Shown in pieces: positions 54,970 to 64,000 of a DNA stretch of 64,000 nt (within the stretch, counting starts at the first letter, position 1; each line of letters begins with the position of its first letter). The position numbers and the translations under genes are program-made. Where the stretch lies: assembly GCF_014905175.1 (NCBI RefSeq), contig NC_057789.1, forward strand, positions 15,304,876-15,368,875, in the 5' to 3' direction. Source of the DNA: Aphidius gifuensis (Eukaryota > Arthropoda > Insecta > Hymenoptera > Braconidae). Below the pieces are notes generated by a model that did no database searches, had not been told where the DNA came from, and saw nothing but the letters and a program-made list of their open reading frames with translations.

Positions 54970-55650
54970 ATTATATGCAAGAAGACTAGAAATACAGGAG
55001 GACGAACTTGCCTCAAAACCGTTCGCATGTGATCATAATACCGTAACGCGTCATCGCTTTTATCGCTTTTTACAATGGCACAAAACATACTCTGACCAAG
55101 AAGACTAGAAATACAGGAGGACGAACTTGCCTCAAAAAACCGTTCCGCTATGTGGTCGCCGCGACAGGGCGCGTAGTACCGGTAACGTGCGCTTGTATCG
55201 CTTTTTACAATGCGCACAATACAAACATACTCTGACAAACACTAATAGAGCATATACACATGATGTTTGTCAGAGTATGTTTGTATTGTGCGCATTGTAA
55301 AAAAAAAGCGATACAAGTCGCGCACGTTACCCGGGTACTACTAGCGCCCCTCAATTATGCGGCGACCATATAGCGGAACGGTTTTTATATACAGGCGAGA
55401 TAGGGAGTAAGTCCTCCTGTATTTCTAGTCTTCTTGACTCTGACAAACATCATGTGTATAATGCTCTATTAGTGTTTGTCACAGTATGTTTGTATTGTGC
55501 GCATTGTAAAAAAAAAGCGATACAAGTCGCGCACGTTACCGTGGTACTACTAGCGCCCCTCAATTATGCGGCGATCACATAGCGGAACGGTTTTTATATA
55601 CAGGCGAGATAGGGAGTAAGTCCTCCTGTATTTCTAGTCTTCTTGATTAT
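54970..55650. repeat. AGAAGACTAGAAATACAGGA element, multiple copies
   Basis: Two inverted-left copies (54978-55060, 55098-55250) and two direct right copies (55255-55435, 55455-55646). Shared segments: GTTTGTCAGAGTATGTTTGT, GCGATACAAGTCGCGCACGT, CCTCAATTATGCGGCGA and AGTCCTCCTGTATTTCTAGT. The two right copies are about 200 bases apart and nearly the same. Confidence 0.65.
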
Positions 55651-55799
55651 ATGTATTATATTCAATACATGTGTGCGTGGTTCGTGGGTCGACAACAGCG
55701 CTGAAACGGCGTTTTTATAAAGCCTGCCCCTGTGTAAAAGTTTACGACGTTTTTGGTCCCATCCAGCCTATCCCCCACTACAGGGAGTTGACTCTCCTG

Positions 55800-55961
55800 C
55801 AGTCCAATTCACAGGGCATTACAATTTAGGGCTTTTTTCCTCCACTGGCGGCGCTTGTAGAGCTTTTGTATGTGAAATCTATATAAAAAAAATTTGACAA
55901 GCGCCATTACCGGCAAAAAAAAGCCCTAAATTGTAAAAAATTTGCCCTGTGAATTGGACTG
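55800..55961. mobile_element. CAGTCCAATTCACAGGGCA MITE with 3-bp CTG duplication
   Basis: Complete 162-base copy flanked by CTG (55797-55799 and 55962-55964). The unoccupied form of the target, GACTCTCCTGGTCTCTAG, is present at about 56803, confirming the boundaries. Confidence 0.85.
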
Positions 55962-55987
55962 CTGGTCTCTAGTCTTCTTGAGAACAG

Positions 55988-56146
55988 CAGTCCAATTCAC
56001 AGGGCAAATTTTTTACAATTTAGGGCTTTTTTTTGCCGGTGATGGCGCTTGTAAACTTTTTTTTACATAGATTTCACATACAAAAGCTCTACAAGCGCCG
56101 CCAGTGGAGGAAAAAAGCCCTAAATTGTAATGCCCTGTGAATTGGA
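55988..56146. mobile_element. CAGTCCAATTCACAGGGCA MITE, right end damaged
   Basis: Starts CAGTCCAATTCACAGGGCA and ends at CCCTGTGAATTGGA, where CTG is replaced by unrelated sequence. Confidence 0.75.
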
Positions 56147-56829
56147 GGCTTGCGGCCTGCAGCGCCATGTCTCAATCCTCGGCAAGAAGACTAGAGACCA
56201 GGAGAGTCAACTCCCTGTAGTGGGGGATAGGCTGGATGGGACCAAAAACGTCGTAAACTTTTACACAGGGGCAGGCTTTATAAAAACGCCGTTTCAGCGC
56301 TGTTGTCGACCCACGAACCACGCACACATGTATTGAATATAATACATATAATACATATACTTAATAAATTAACAGTCTATTTAAATTAATTCCTTAATCA
56401 CTTGCCACCAATATTTTTATTTATCATAAAAAATATGATATAGACTACAAATTAAATTATTTGGCTAAATCAATTATTTTATCATATATAAATTATTATA
56501 TATGATAAATCAAAATATTGGTGGCAAAATTTTTTTAGACTACGAATAATTTATTTAGCTACATCCTTCTTTTAGCAAAAATCATTACATACAATCAATT
56601 AATTGTATAAATTTAGATAACAAACTTGTGGCGTATTTTGATATCAAATTGATATACGTAAAATAGAACAAATCAGCATTAAAATATCAACAACAATTGT
56701 GAACAATTTTGGTTCGCGAGACGCCGAAAGCGCCTCTCTGTGGCCAAATGTACAAGCCTTATTTCACGACATATTTTGTCCCATTCCCAATGTACATAGT
56801 TGACTCTCCTGGTCTCTAGTCTTCTTGAT

Positions 56830-58118
56830 CCTCGGGAATCAGAAAACACCGTAAATGAAAAAGTCATTCTGACATAGTATTGCGATTCCATCTATTGTGA
56901 ACTAGAACAAGTTGCCGCCGTAATGTTTTAGCCGACTAGCAGATCTTTCCAAATTCTGAAGTGTAAGCTTCGTAAATGAACTTTTCTTAAGTTGGGCCGA
57001 ACTCTCAAAAATAGAAATTATTAATTAACGTTTATAATTATCATTCATAAATTAGATTATGACGAATTTAGAGATTTCGAATATTGTTGTTTGCATTATA
57101 TTGAAAATGATAAACATTTATTTGCCGTTTACTGAATTCTACTAAAAAAAAATTATGTTTCATGTGAGTTGATAATATTAACTACAAATATTATTAGATG
57201 AAAGTATAATTTTTTTTTGTTCATATATTTGGAAAATATATGATATTATCACACTAAACTTTTGATTCTCTTATTACGAGTTGGTGATAAAAGCGAATTT
57301 TATTCTACAACTTTTTATCATTTTAATAAATATTGATGAAGAATTAAATGCCACTTTATAAACGATAATAAAATAGAATTCTGAATTTACATTTAACAAC
57401 CAAATAGTTATGTGTCCGCAAATATTGTTTCAATAAAATTAATATTCTATTTCTACACCAATTTTCGAAAATAGGAAGCTGTTATTTTTGTGCACAATCA
57501 AAAAAACTTAATCCGAATAAACAATTCTATAAAAATGCTATGGAACTTTTTAAGCATCGTATAATTGTACCTTAGGCCTATTGTATTGTTACACCAATTT
57601 CATAGTCATACGACACTAAAAATCATCTGTCACCCTGAGTCGTTAAAGTTTTCAATCTTAAGAATAAACAATAATCAAAAGTGAAAATAATATAATCAGA
57701 TTATTGACCGCTTGTGTGCATGCAACGTTAATACAACTATGTAAATAATGGTTTTTAATTAAACGGTTCTCTACAAAATCCAAAATGTGAAAATCCTGGT
57801 TCATCCGCCGTATAATTTATCACCCAAAAAATACCGTCGATAAGGCAGAAATTTTAGGCGTACAGTTTTTCTACGATTATTATTATTATTATTGTTGTTA
57901 TTATTATTATACATAGCCTTGAATTGTAAATAAAAAATTTTTGATGTTATAAATGATGTAACTATAAAAAAAAAAAAAAACAACAACAACAATAACAACA
58001 TTGATGTATGTATTTTGACAACATATTTTGAGGTTATGTCTATAAATTTCAAATAAATTTGAATGGTGTCGCCATCTTGTGCCAAAAGAGTTAGTAAAAC
58101 AGGGCCCTATTGATCGAT
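56830..58118. other. Intergenic DNA, nothing recognised
   Basis: Apart from an ATT/AAC microsatellite near 57875-58005, I see no repeat structure. No convincing coding exon. Confidence 0.4.
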
Positions 58119-58259
58119 TAATTTAGGGCTTTTTTCTTCTACTGGCGGCGCTTGCAGAGCTTTTGTATGTGAAATCTATATAAAAAAAATTTGACAAGCG
58201 CCATCACCGGCAAAAAAAAAGCCCTAAATTGTAAAAAATTTGCTCTGTGAATTGGACTG
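58119..58259. mobile_element. CACAGGGCA MITE, left end truncated
   Basis: AATTTAGGGCTTTTTTCTTC through TGTGAATTGGACTG. Confidence 0.7.
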
Positions 58260-58935
58260 CTGCTGAGTGTGTGTCGTTGTTTATCAATGTTTATTATTAT
58301 TAACTAATAAATAAAGTGATCATTTTAATTATTTATTATTTTTTTACAAAATAATAAATAAAAATAATAATATTCATAATAAAAAAATTAATAATAAATT
58401 GTCAACGACACGAAAATTGATTAGTTATTACTTATTATTCTTCAGATTACTCCAATGTAAACAATCTTGTTGTATAATGCAGGTAAAATAAGAACATAGT
58501 TTTTTTTATATATATTTATAATAATATAATAATAATAAAATAATGAAATTTAAGTCAAGAAAATAATGCATATTATTTTAATGATAATTACTATGATTTT
58601 TAGGTATGGCTACTAAAATAGTATTCGGCTATTGACATATATAAAAAATAAACTTTAAAAATGTTTTTAATCTATAACAATATCAACAAATTTATTATAT
58701 TTAAGGTAACTTGCAATTATCTGTAAATAACAAACTAAAACAAATAATGATTAACATAGTTCAAAATTTGTTTTTAAATTACTTTATTTTTGTGATTATT
58801 TGATAGATGCTGAATTGTTAATATTGGAGTCAACATTTTTTCAAAGCACTTATGAATTGAAATACAGAGAAAATTAATTCTAAAAATAACGAACATGTTT
58901 ATATGAGTATTGTATTTCCGACAATATTATTTTTT
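58260..58935. other. Intergenic AT-rich DNA, nothing recognised
   Basis: TTA-rich low-complexity sequence; no gene or paired repeat found. Confidence 0.4.
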
Positions 58936-58949
58936 TTTTTTTGAATTCC

Positions 58950-59820
58950 CTAGCGGATGGCTCGACTCTCCAATGTAGCACTCAGTCGACAGCGATTTGA
59001 CAGCCATTCGACAGCATATATAAAACGTAATTCACGAGCACCGGATACTCAAAATGAGTTGGAAAAATATGAAATAAATATACAATTATAATGAGAATAA
59101 CTTAAACTGACTGAAACCTTGACTAGTACATGTATTTAATATTAAATAAGAGATTAAATTATACACGGTAGAGAGGTTAGATTGATATGATTCGCATTTC
59201 TACTGGAGTCAGAAAGCGGTCGAGCCTCAGACCATTCATCGGTAATTGACTCAGTCATTATAACCAAGATATTTTGTCACTAAATCGACAGGCTTTCGAC
59301 ACCGAATTGAGAGCTGTCTAATTTATTCATTTTTCATTGTTTTAAATTGTTTAAACAGTATAATGGACTTGAATTTATAATTTAATAAATTTTTATTTTT
59401 TTCATAAAAAAATTGGTAAAAAATATTTAAAAAATTGTAAAAATTTAAAAAAAAAAAATTTTTTTTGGTTTATAATTTTTAAATTAATTGTTAATAACAA
59501 TTGCATGTAAAAAAGATGATAAAACAGTATAATTAAGCATTTGAAGTATAAACAATCGCCGAAATAATTTTTTTTCAATTTTATATCACTATATGCCAGT
59601 TGACTCTGTCTCGACACCGTTTCGATCGCGTTTCGACAGCATTTCGACCGCCTTTCGACAGGCTTTCGACACCGAATTGAGAGGTGCCTAATTTGCTCAT
59701 TTTTTATTGTTTTAAATTGTTTAAACATTATAATGGACTTTATTAATGATAGATTAGTATTTTTCTATAAAAAAATAATAAAAACTAAAAAAAAACTTGT
59801 AAATTTAAAAAAAAAAAATT
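58950..59820. repeat. TTCGACAG word repeats with a direct duplication
   Basis: Segments 59289-59400 and 59658-59770 are near-identical, from GACAGGCTTTCGACACCGAA through TTTAAATTGTTTAAACA and TATAATGGACTT. Around them TTCGACAGC/TCGACACC words are reiterated (58985-59025, 59610-59670). Confidence 0.6.
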
Positions 59821-59869
59821 TTTGAAGTGAAACTTCTTTACGGAGGGTAGCGAAAAAATTCGAGGCCCT

Positions 59870-60000
59870 GCTAGCGTTACGCGCTCGCGTTTACTCTCTG
59901 TCACACGCTCTCCTATACTCTCTGTCACACGCTCTCCTATACTCTCTTTCTGGTATACTCTCTCTGGTATACTCTCTCTGGTATACGCTCGGCTACAAGC
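59870..60000. repeat. CTCTCTGGTATA / CACACGCTCTCC short tandem repeats
   Basis: TACTCTCTGTCACACGCTCTCC twice in tandem, then TCTCTCTGGTATAC three times. A simple-sequence region next to the repeat shared with 22.2 kb. Confidence 0.6.
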
Positions 60001-60320
60001 GGATAAACTCGGAACGTCAGCTGCTATGTGTGTATGCGTGAGCGACTTTTTTTTTTTTATTTAAATATTATTAAACAGTTCAACTGAGTTTAATACTTAA
60101 ATAATTGATTTTCAAAAAAAATTCATTTAAACGTAGTAAGCAATAGTTATCTCGCGGGTTTAAAGAATCATTATTATAATAACAATAAAATTATTATAAA
60201 TATATATAAATGATGATAATTATAACAACAATAATTTTGATAATATTACCAATTATTCACAATAGTATTGATATTAATAATAATATCTATAATAGTAATA
60301 TTTTGAATATAAATACTAAT
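60000..60320 (+). repeat. Dispersed repeat shared with 22235-22560
   Basis: Collinear with the 22 kb copy over about 320 bases but lacking the long (TAT)n tract. Confidence 0.6.
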
Positions 60321-60321
60321 A

Positions 60322-60585
60322 ATGGCCTTATTTTTTTTTTGGCTTCTTAAAAATGGCTTTAAAAAATGGCCTCTTTGGTTTTTGGCCTCTTTTGGCCAAT
60401 TTTTGAGGCCATTTTTAAGAGGCCAAAAAAATAAGGCCATTTTTTAAGGCCATTTTTAAGAGGCCAAAAATATAAGGCCATTTTAAAGGGCCATTTTTAA
60501 AAGGCCAAAAAAAATAAGGCCATTTTAAAGGGCCATTTTAAGAAGCCAAAAAATAAGCCATTTTTAAGGCCTTATTTTAAGTACA
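60322..60585. repeat. GGCCATTTTTAAGAGGCC palindromic tandem array
   Basis: Repeats of AATAAGGCCATTTTTAAGAG and GGCCAAAAAATAAGGCC with variable length, in both orientations; every unit is nearly self-complementary. About 260 bases. Confidence 0.7.
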
Positions 60586-61106
60586 GTCATGTCATGTTTT
60601 TTTCAATTAATTTCAGATGTTCCTAAAATATTTCCTATTGCTTGATATTTATAACATGGCAAGCTGAAATAACCTACAGTCCATAAAAATACATGTAGTG
60701 CTATCCTCCTGGAAATAACAGACGAACTTCCCGGCTCTGATCATGTATACTTTTGCGGATACTTTTTCCGTGAAATTGTAATTTTTTTCTTTAATCTAGT
60801 TAATATAATTGTTAAGAGTTATCAAATATATTGTTTAATAAAAAAAACATTAACTTCACACATTGATATAATCAACAATGATAAATAAACATAAACATTG
60901 CACCCACACATGTAAAGATACCGTTTCATATATTATCACACGTACGTAACTACTACAACTAAAAGTGGTCCAAGCTTGAGTGGGTATAAGCCACTACCGG
61001 CCACTACCGGCCAAAATAAAACTAATTCACCTTGTTGGTTTTTGTAGCGTTTTTGGCTCGATAGCCCCATTTAAGTTCGTCCTCCTGTTCTCTATTCTTC
61101 ATGCAT
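60586..61106. other. Intergenic DNA, nothing recognised
   Basis: Contains ACATGTAGTGCTATCCTCCT resembling 17715-17735, and a TGAGTGGGTATAAG phrase like the 46.5 kb MITE end. No coding sequence. Confidence 0.35.
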
Positions 61107-61323
61107 GCACCTGTATTCACGGGGCAAAATTGTTCTCATTAGGGCTTTTTTTTCCGCTGATGGCGCTTGACAAAATTTTTTTTATATAGATTTCATGAAC
61201 CATAGGACTTTGTCGATAGTGTCCATTAAATTAAAAAAGTATAGATTTCATATAGAAAAGCTTCACAAACGCCACCATCGGAAAAAAAACGCCCTAATGA
61301 GAACATCCTCTGAATACGGGTGC
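61107..61323. mobile_element. GCACCCGTATTC MITE with small internal insertion
   Basis: Ends GCACCTGTATTCACGG and GAATACGGGTGC. About 45 bases are inserted after TATAGATTTCAT, which is duplicated on the other side. Confidence 0.7.
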
Positions 61324-61639
61324 TGTGAAGGGAATCGGTAAATTCAGATTTTTGGCACCCAGCGGTGAGGGTCATGCCCTATCTAGGATTCACTAGGATT
61401 ATGCCATTCTACTGCTCTTCGGTAGATTCAGTTGTAGCTCTCTCGTTTTGGCTAGTTTTGCAAAGTCAAATAAAAGTAAAATAAGGGGGTGCATACGCCT
61501 TTCCAGTAACTCTCGTGGCGCCACCGGTGGCTGAAAATAATACAAGCGTTAGTGCTCCGAGGCCTAAAGAGGCCATAAGCCCATATAAACATATGTAAAA
61601 TTTTAAATAAACAATTACTAAAAAAAAAAAGTTTTATTA

Positions 61640-62642
61640 ATTTTTTAGCCAAAGACTCAAACTTTCTTGTCTGGTCTTGATTCTGTGAGCCTTACTGGCT
61701 GTAATTCGTAATTGACAAGACATCAATACAATTTTTATTCGCATTGTTTTATCATCAATAATACTATTAAATGCATGATACGGTGTAGATATTATGTATT
61801 CTGTGTTGATAAACTTATACAATTTATTTATTAACTTTTCTATGTTTTTTCAAAAGTTCTAACTTTTCTTTTTCTTGTGCATTTTCAATGCAGCTCTGCT
61901 TTTACCATTCTTGATAGTGCACTATTTTTTCAGTAAGCTGATCAGCATGTTTTACATTGAAAAATTTAAAACCTTCCAGTGGTATATCAGTATTATTATC
62001 ATCATCATCATCATCTTTTTTTTTTCATTGATTTAATGATTCCTTTACTATATTGTTCCAATTGAATTTCTGGTGGCTTATTCCATATCATTGGTAAATC
62101 AATTTTTGATCTTGTGTTTTTTTCATCTACATCAACATAAATTGTTGCTGTACGTTTACAATATCCATTGCCAGCTTTGCAACTACATATTGTATTAATA
62201 ATCTTGCTATTTTTTTCAACTTTTAATGAAATTATTTTGAAAATTTGATGCAATAATTTTTTTTATTATGATAAATATAATACATACTCATAAAAGAAAA
62301 AAAAAAACAAACAAAGTTATAATATACTTGTACAATTGGATAATACAAGTTATTATTTTTTTTGCTATATATATATAGCAATGAATACATATAACGTGTA
62401 AACTGTGTACCAATTCTTTACCTTTATTTAACGGTTTTTTACGAAGGATTTGGACATAAATTGCTTGGAAATGAGCTTTCAATATTGTACTTATCATTAA
62501 TATATTTTTTTTTTTTTTTAGATAACTTTTTAATTAATAAATTTGCATTTGATAACCGGCTGATTAACATGTAAATCATATGTTGTTGCTTACCCAGAGT
62601 CACACATTTGTTCGGATTACAACCATCAGGGTGTGCGCGCAT
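61640..62642 (-). pseudogene. Decayed gene with SWIM zinc finger and YqaJ-like start
   Basis: Minus strand. 62439-62642 begins MRAHPDGCNPNKCVTLG; 62011-62253 has a SWIM-type finger CSCKAGNGYCKRTATIY followed by KIDLPMIWNKPPE. After a slip in a poly-A run comes DDDDDNNTDIPLEGFKFFNV, then a stop after HYQEW, and 61637-61822 has SCQLRITASKAHRIKTRQES. SWIM plus an R-[IL]-TAS motif is the order seen in uncharacterised insect proteins with a YqaJ-type exonuclease domain, often multicopy. A frameshift and stops show decay. Family assignment is from memory of motif patterns. Confidence 0.5.
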
Positions 62643-62663
62643 CGTCGTTTCGAGATACTGGAA

Positions 62664-63041
62664 AGGCGTATTCCTTTAATAAAAAATTTTTTTTCGCTCT
62701 GCAATTTCGCCCTGTAATACTGACTAAAAACTAGAAACAGAAACAGCGACAAAAGTGATAGAATCCTCTATGTAATTCTCCAGACTTTGAACATTTACGA
62801 TAATATCCTGTACAACCTATGTGACAATAACAAGCAATTACAACAGGTAAATTCTCTTTTTATTTCAGTTTGACATAAATATTAAACAGTAATTTTTCCA
62901 ATAATTGAAAGCCAAAAAAAATAATGTCATGTGCTAGTACTGCCACTACAAGAAACAGCTTTTTCCTATAAAATTTTGGTCGGTATTACAAGGCGAAATT
63001 GCAGAGCGGAAAAAAAATTTTAATTAAAGGAATGCACCCAG
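62664..63041. mobile_element. GGGTGCATTCCTTTAAT MITE, copy 2
   Basis: Matches 51195-51570 throughout; the left end is altered (GGCGTATTCCTTTAAT), the right end AAAGGAATGCACCCA is intact. Confidence 0.75.
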
Positions 63042-63059
63042 GGCCTTAGAATAATTTTT

Positions 63060-63300
63060 ACTTTTTAATTAATGATAAGCTAGATTTTTCCCTTAGCTAG
63101 ATTTTTTACTTAGCTACATTTTTTCCATAGCTACATCTTTTCCTTTGCTAGAATTTTTACTTAGCTTTAATTACAGCCAAACACACAATATCTACATAAT
63201 TTTACCAGCTTAATTTTCTACTTAGCTAGATTTTTTACTTATAGCTGTAATTGTAGACAAACAATCAATATCTAGCTCATTTTACTATCCAAATTCTTGA
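63060..63300. repeat. TTAGCTAGATTTTTTACTTAGC word repeats
   Basis: ACTTAGCTA[CG]ATTTTTTAC-like words and CCATAGCTACATCTTTTCCT recur. Related to the GCTAAGGAAAAGATG family but mostly in one orientation. Confidence 0.5.
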
Positions 63301-63674
63301 GTAAATTGTGAATAAGGAAAATATCTAAATTTAATTATAAGAAAATATAAGAATCAAACTTAAAGAAAAATTAGAAAAAAAATTTAAAAAAAATTTGACG
63401 TCATATGAGGTGCTGCTCGCTTCATGCTTGCAGTCTTATTCAAACGGTTCAACGATGTTGGATTTACTCCCTTTTGTTATTTAAAAAAGTGCTCCATACA
63501 CTCTTGTGTGGTCCGCCCTGCAGAACAATAAAACAATTTTTCAGAAGGCTATAAATGTATTTTTTGGCCTGTAGTTTGTCACCTTGGATGAGTCGTTTCC
63601 CCAGAAGAAGTAGCTGCGTGAACCTAGCACCCCACATTATCGTAGAAACTTCTGGTGAAGTTCATTTTGAAGGT

Positions 63675-64000
63675 CTTAATTTGTAGTAATTTGTAGTGTA
63701 AAGGGTTTAATTTGTAGTTCAAAAATTAAGGGTGGAGAAAGGGTTAAAAGGTACTTTCTTCAAAAATTGACTTAGAGCGATAAAATTAGGGCCAAAACGT
63801 TCGTTGGAATTTGTAGTAATTTGTAGTGGAAAGGGTTTAATTTGTAGTTCAAAAATTAAGGGTGGAAAAAGAGTTAAAATGTACTTTCGTAGAAAATTAA
63901 AGAAAAATAGTAATAAATAAGTCTAATAGCTTTCTTAGAATTTGTAGTAATTTGTAGTAAACGAAATTTAATTTTAGGATGGAAAATAATGACAAAAACA
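63675..64000. repeat. Tandem repeat with 130-base unit, runs off the window
   Basis: TTTGTAGTAATTTGTAGT begins units at about 63681, 63811 and 63941. Each contains AAGGGTTTAATTTGTAGTTC and AAAATTAAGGGTGGA where complete. The array continues past the window end. Confidence 0.75.

Larger units (their letters stand above)
54270..56826. mobile_element. Composite foldback of about 2.5 kb
   Basis: The outer arm 54270-54970 (AAGAAGACTAGAAACCAGGA, ATGTACATTGGGAATGGGAC, AATACGCCACAAGTTTGTTA, then GCTAAATAAATT hairpin words) is the complement of 56345-56826. Inside are several copies of a second repeat and two MITEs. No coding sequence. Confidence 0.65.

Noticed and set aside
54270..56826. CRISPR array
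   Set aside because: Repeat spacing is irregular, repeats are inverted and long, and the window is eukaryotic.
57801..58085. 94-residue minus-strand frame at 57.8-58.1 kb
   Set aside because: Polyleucine and polyasparagine runs come from microsatellites; no splice or homology support.
1..64000. An integrated virus or polydnavirus segment
   Set aside because: Considered because of the likely parasitoid host; no viral gene, direct-repeat junction or cluster of intronless virus-like genes was recognised.

Overview
This is a eukaryotic, very AT-rich window, almost certainly from an insect. The two intact host genes have insect-like proteins, GT-AG introns with polypyrimidine tracts, and a repeat landscape of short inverted-repeat transposons. 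A parasitoid hymenopteran is my guess from overall character; no single marker proves it.

Host genes. (1) A serine/threonine-protein kinase N gene (Pkn/PRK) fills about two thirds of the window on the minus strand, from ATG 44024 to stop 1523. Ten exons join with consistent phases into a 1058-residue protein: three Rho-binding HR1 repeats, a C2-like domain, a proline-rich linker, an AGC kinase domain and a C-terminal tail. Only 3177 of about 42500 bases are coding; the rest is intron filled with mobile DNA. (2) The 26S proteasome lid subunit Rpn9 (PSMD13) is a compact five-exon gene on the plus strand, 51954-53501, 385 residues. The two genes are divergent, separated by about 7.9 kb of stacked miniature transposons.

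Layout. 1-1522: downstream of Pkn. 1523-2813: kinase exons. 2814-8482 (intron 6): tRNA-derived repeats, a TIR element, a hAT element with an 8-bp target duplication. 8636-19444 (intron 5): several foldback elements with arms built from reiterated words, most with a tRNA-like sequence between the arms. 19445-20563: large C2/linker exon. 20564-27208 (intron 4): two CCCAGGTA-ended elements, one interrupted by a hAT-like element. 27364-42119 (intron 3): foldbacks, a copia gag relic, a hAT relic, and a nested inverted-repeat element of about 5.9 kb carrying a J-domain-like ORF. 42120-44024: HR1 exons and the start exon. 44399-51736: MITE cluster and large palindromes. 51954-53501: Rpn9. 54270-56826: composite foldback. 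58119-64000: further repeats and a decayed SWIM/YqaJ-like gene.

The most unusual feature is a recurring architecture. Many unrelated inverted-repeat elements have arms made of degenerate copies of one family-specific word, and at least eight carry a pol III-type tRNA-like sequence in the loop. The two host genes have no evident functional link: Pkn is a Rho/PDK1 signalling kinase and Rpn9 a proteasome lid component.
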